This document shows, one piece after another, positions 5,446 through 7,448 of a DNA stretch of 7,448 bases. Under the pieces are notes generated by a model. The model saw only the letters and a program-made list of their open reading frames with translations, was not told the origin of the DNA and made no database searches. The translations under genes and the position numbers were made by a program. Within the stretch, counting starts at the first letter, position 1; each line of letters begins with the position of its first letter. This stretch comes from GCA-2729515 sp036336695 (GTDB taxonomy: Bacteria; Myxococcota_A; UBA9160; SMWR01). The DNA is taken from the NCBI GenBank assembly GCA_036336695.1, contig JAYZFQ010000062.1, positions 1 through 7,448 on the forward strand. The letters are read 5' to 3'.

Positions 5446-6351
5446 GTGCAGGGCATTCTCGAATCGGGAATCGAGTGGATCGTCTGGATCCAGCAGTTCC
5501 AGACACCGGCGACCTTCCGGTTCTGGGAGATCTACACGAACTTCGGGGGCAGCTATTACCTCTACCTGGTGCCGGCCCTGCTCTGGTGCGTCGACTACCG
5601 GGCCGGCCTCCGCACCCTGGCGATCTTTACCGCGGCGGTCGTCGTCAACACGGCGCTCAAGGAATGGTTCGCCCAGCCCCGCCCCTTCCAACTCGATGAG
5701 CGCATCATCTCCGACGGCGAAATGGGGTACGGGTTGCCGAGTGGACACGCCCAGCTCGCCGTGGTGTTCTGGGGTTCGATTGCCAGCTGGGTCGGCCGCA
5801 CCTGGTTCTGGTGGCTCGCCGCGGGGATCGCCTTCCTCATGGGCGTGTCCCGCATCGTGCTCGGCGTGCATTTCCCCAGCGACGTCGTTGCAGGCTGGGC
5901 CCTGGGCGCCCTGATGCTCTGGCTCTACCTCCGGTACCAGTCGGGACTCGAAGCCTGGCTCGCCCGGTATCCGCTCGGCGGCCAGGTGGGGTGGGCGGTC
6001 ACGGCCGGGGTGGTCGTGCTCCTCTTCGTGCAGGTCATCCCGGCAGGTCCGGCGGGAATGAATGCGGGTGCCGCCGGTTTCATCGCCGGGGCCGGAGCGG
6101 GGGCCGCGATCGGGCTGCGCTCCCTGACCTTCGATGGCCGTGGCCCGGCCTGGCAGCGGGGACTCCGCTTCGTCCTGGGCCTTGCCGTTCTCTTCCTGTT
6201 GATCGGCGGCATGCGTGGGTTCGGGGTTCCCGAAGGGGGCCTCGGTCGGCTCGTCCTGGCCCTCTACATGGCGATCACGGGCCTCTGGCTGACGTTCGGG
6301 GCGCCCTGGCTCTTCGAGCGGGTGCGCCTTTCCCGGGCGCCGGCAGCCTAG
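5446..6351 (+). CDS. PAP2-family membrane phosphatase with a C-terminal membrane extension
   Basis: A 301-residue integral membrane protein carrying the three phosphatase motifs of the PAP2 superfamily: KEWFAQPRP (72-80), PSGH (98-101) and SRIVLGVHFPSD (135-146). His101 and His142 are the expected phospho-acceptor and catalytic pair, with Asp146 assisting. Such enzymes remove phosphate from lipid phosphates such as phosphatidic acid or undecaprenyl diphosphate, usually with the active site facing the outside; the substrate here is unknown. Hydrophobic segments lie near 36-48, 56-70, 103-115, 119-133, 148-163, 184-199, 205-224, 241-254 and 265-290. The last four form an extension of about 120 residues beyond the catalytic domain, with a Gly/Ala-rich stretch (201-223). 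The GTG start follows a purine-rich ribosome site (5436-5444), and an in-frame TGA at 5410-5412 excludes longer forms. It seems unrelated to the catabolic neighbours. Confidence 0.94.
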   Translation: MQGILESGIEWIVWIQQFQTPATFRFWEIYTNFGGSYYLYLVPALLWCVDYRAGLRTLAIFTAAVVVNTALKEWFAQPRPFQLDERIISDGEMGYGLPSGHAQLAVVFWGSIASWVGRTWFWWLAAGIAFLMGVSRIVLGVHFPSDVVAGWALGALMLWLYLRYQSGLEAWLARYPLGGQVGWAVTAGVVVLLFVQVIPAGPAGMNAGAAGFIAGAGAGAAIGLRSLTFDGRGPAWQRGLRFVLGLAVLFLLIGGMRGFGVPEGGLGRLVLALYMAITGLWLTFGAPWLFERVRLSRAPAA

Positions 6352-6368
6352 CAAGACCGTCGTTAGGC
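6346..6368. terminator. Small hairpin between convergent PAP2 and CoA-transferase genes, possible bidirectional terminator
   Basis: GCCTAGC (6346-6352) pairs with GTTAGGC (6362-6368) as a 7-bp stem with one G-T pair and a 9-base loop. It spans both stop codons (TAG at 6349-6351, TAA on the minus strand at 6365-6363). No T-run follows, so this is a weak candidate, supported mainly by its position. Confidence 0.35.
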
Positions 6369-7448
6369 CACCGCGCCGGTGCTGCGGAGGTCTGCGATCT
6401 CCTCCGCCAGGCCCAGCTCGCCCAGGATTTCATCCGTGTGCTCGCCGAGCGCAGGTGCGGGGCCGCCGACCTCGGCGGGCGTTCGTTCGAAGCGGGGCGC
6501 GGGCCGGGGCTCGCGCAGGGGCCCGGCCAAGGGGTGCTCGGTCTCGACCAGGGAACTGCGTGCCTGGACCTGGGGATCGTCGTGCAGTTCACGGATCGTT
6601 CGGACCAGTCCCGCCGGTACGTCCTGGGCGTCCATGGCGGCGATGGCTTCGTCGCGGGACATCTTTGCGGCCCTGGCCGCGATGTCCCCGCGCAGCAACT
6701 GTGCCAAGGCCACGACGTTTTCCATGCGCGCCGCAATCGTGGCAAAGCGCGGGTCTTCGGCGGCCTCGTCCAGCCCGAAGGCGCGGCAGATGCCCTGAAA
6801 CTCGGCATCGGACAGGGGTGTTGCCGTCGCAAAGCCGTCGGCCAGGCGCATCAACCCGTAGGTGCTGCCGACCGTTGCCTGGTGCGTGATGCCGTCGCCG
6901 AGCAACATGTCGTCGCCGGCGGCGTCGGGCCACAGGAACCCGATGGAAGTCTCGAGCATGGAGAGTTCGATGTGCTGGCCGCCCTGGCCGCGTTCGCGTG
7001 CGAGCAGCGCCGCCGTCACGGCCTGGGCCGCGGTATAGGCGGTGAGCTTGTCGCAGATGAGCTGGCGGATGGCCTGGGGTTCGCCGCTTTCCGGGTCGGT
7101 CTGGGTACCGTTCATCCCCGAGTAGGCCTGGATCACGTTGTCGTAGACACGGCGCTGGGCGTAGGGGCCGTCGGACCCGAAGCCGCTGATCGAGAGATAG
7201 ACCAGTCCCGGGTTTTCCCGGCGCAGTTGCTCCCAACCGATTCCCATGCGATCGGCGACACCCGGTCGGAAGTTCTGGATGAAGACGTCTGCCTGGCGGG
7301 CGAGACGCACGAGGATATCCAGGCCGCGGGGCTCCTTCAGGTTCAGGGCGATGGAGCGTTTTCCGCGGTTCGTGACGTGGAAGGTGCCGGACATGCCGTT
7401 GCGCGAGCTGCCGACCCATCGCAGGATGTCGCCGGCGCCGGGGGGTTC
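6363..7448 (-). CDS. CaiB/BaiF (class III) CoA-transferase family protein, 5' end beyond window
   Basis: A total of 361 residues are visible; the frame is open to the right edge and the family averages about 400 residues, so roughly the first 40 are missing. The visible start, EPPGAGDILR, matches the conserved VEPPGGD segment after the first strand, so the ATG at 7394 is an internal Met. Family features, numbered from the first visible residue: NRGKRSIALNLK (27-38), ADVFIQNFRPGV (53-64), GLVYLSISGFGSDGPYA (81-97), the catalytic Asp133 in LICDKLTAY, and GQHIELSMLE (157-166). Class III enzymes move CoA between acids through an aspartyl-CoA anhydride; relatives include formyl-CoA transferase and alpha-methylacyl-CoA racemase. 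The intact Asp133 argues for an active enzyme, but transferase versus racemase cannot be settled. The C-terminal region (about 320-350) has the usual ERTPAEVGGPAPALGEHTDEIL closure. It converges on the PAP2 gene. Confidence 0.94.
   Translation of the reverse strand, partial: EPPGAGDILRWVGSSRNGMSGTFHVTNRGKRSIALNLKEPRGLDILVRLARQADVFIQNFRPGVADRMGIGWEQLRRENPGLVYLSISGFGSDGPYAQRRVYDNVIQAYSGMNGTQTDPESGEPQAIRQLICDKLTAYTAAQAVTAALLARERGQGGQHIELSMLETSIGFLWPDAAGDDMLLGDGITHQATVGSTYGLMRLADGFATATPLSDAEFQGICRAFGLDEAAEDPRFATIAARMENVVALAQLLRGDIAARAAKMSRDEAIAAMDAQDVPAGLVRTIRELHDDPQVQARSSLVETEHPLAGPLREPRPAPRFERTPAEVGGPAPALGEHTDEILGELGLAEEIADLRSTGAVA

Noticed and set aside
5425..6354. A 309-residue minus-strand open frame opposite the PAP2 gene
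   Set aside because: It mirrors the PAP2 gene almost end to end and its charged, proline-rich product resembles no family, whereas the plus strand has all three PAP2 motifs.
6363..7394. The CoA-transferase as a complete gene starting at the ATG at 7394
   Set aside because: The 18 in-frame codons upstream encode the conserved EPPG-type segment of the family, so the true start lies beyond the right edge.
1..7448. tRNA, rRNA, riboswitch, insertion sequence or prophage signals
   Set aside because: Nearly all of the window is occupied by ordinary metabolic genes; no cloverleaf, transposase or terminal inverted repeats were seen, and the spacers are too short for a riboswitch.

Overview
This is a GC-rich, gene-dense bacterial window of about 7.4 kb. 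It holds nine protein-coding genes, two of them cut by the window edges, and I see no RNA gene, insertion sequence or CRISPR array. The content points to acyl-CoA and probably steroid or polycyclic catabolism: a crotonase, two short-chain dehydrogenases (SDRs), a thiolase-fold protein with its DUF35 Zn-ribbon partner, two predicted coenzyme-F420 enzymes (a PPOX split-barrel protein and a luciferase-like protein) and a class III CoA-transferase. This mix is typical of Actinobacteria such as mycobacteria and rhodococci. It also occurs in uncultured F420-using Gram-negative lineages (Binatota- or Myxococcota-like bacteria), so I do not assign a phylum.

Layout. Left block, minus strand: SDR (1794-1012), PPOX-fold protein (1001-570) and a crotonase running off the left edge (573-<1). 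They form a tight operon with a 10-bp gap and then an ATGA overlap. Centre-left block, plus strand, divergent from the first across about 87 bp: thiolase-fold protein (1882-3039), DUF35 protein (3039-3464) and LLM-class oxidoreductase (3514-4530). The first pair is joined by a TGATG overlap, and an 18-codon mini-ORF bridges DUF35 to the LLM gene. A second SDR (5384-4614, minus) converges on the LLM gene; the junction is a threefold 40-bp tandem repeat containing both stop codons. A PAP2-family membrane phosphatase (5446-6351, plus) diverges from this SDR and converges, 11 bp apart, on a class III CoA-transferase (>7448-6363, minus).

How the genes may work together. From memory, the crotonase resembles mycobacterial EchA20 (Rv3550, steroid ring hydrolase), and the first SDR resembles Rv3549c, encoded next to EchA20. 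The thiolase/DUF35 pair is of the Ltp2/ChsH2 type; it lacks the usual thiolase nucleophilic cysteine, which fits an aldolase that splits a beta-hydroxyacyl-CoA side chain. With a CoA-transferase and redox enzymes nearby, the block reads as part of a CoA-dependent route for breaking down a steroid- or terpenoid-like compound. The substrate itself cannot be read from this window. The PAP2 gene looks like an unrelated housekeeping membrane-lipid gene.
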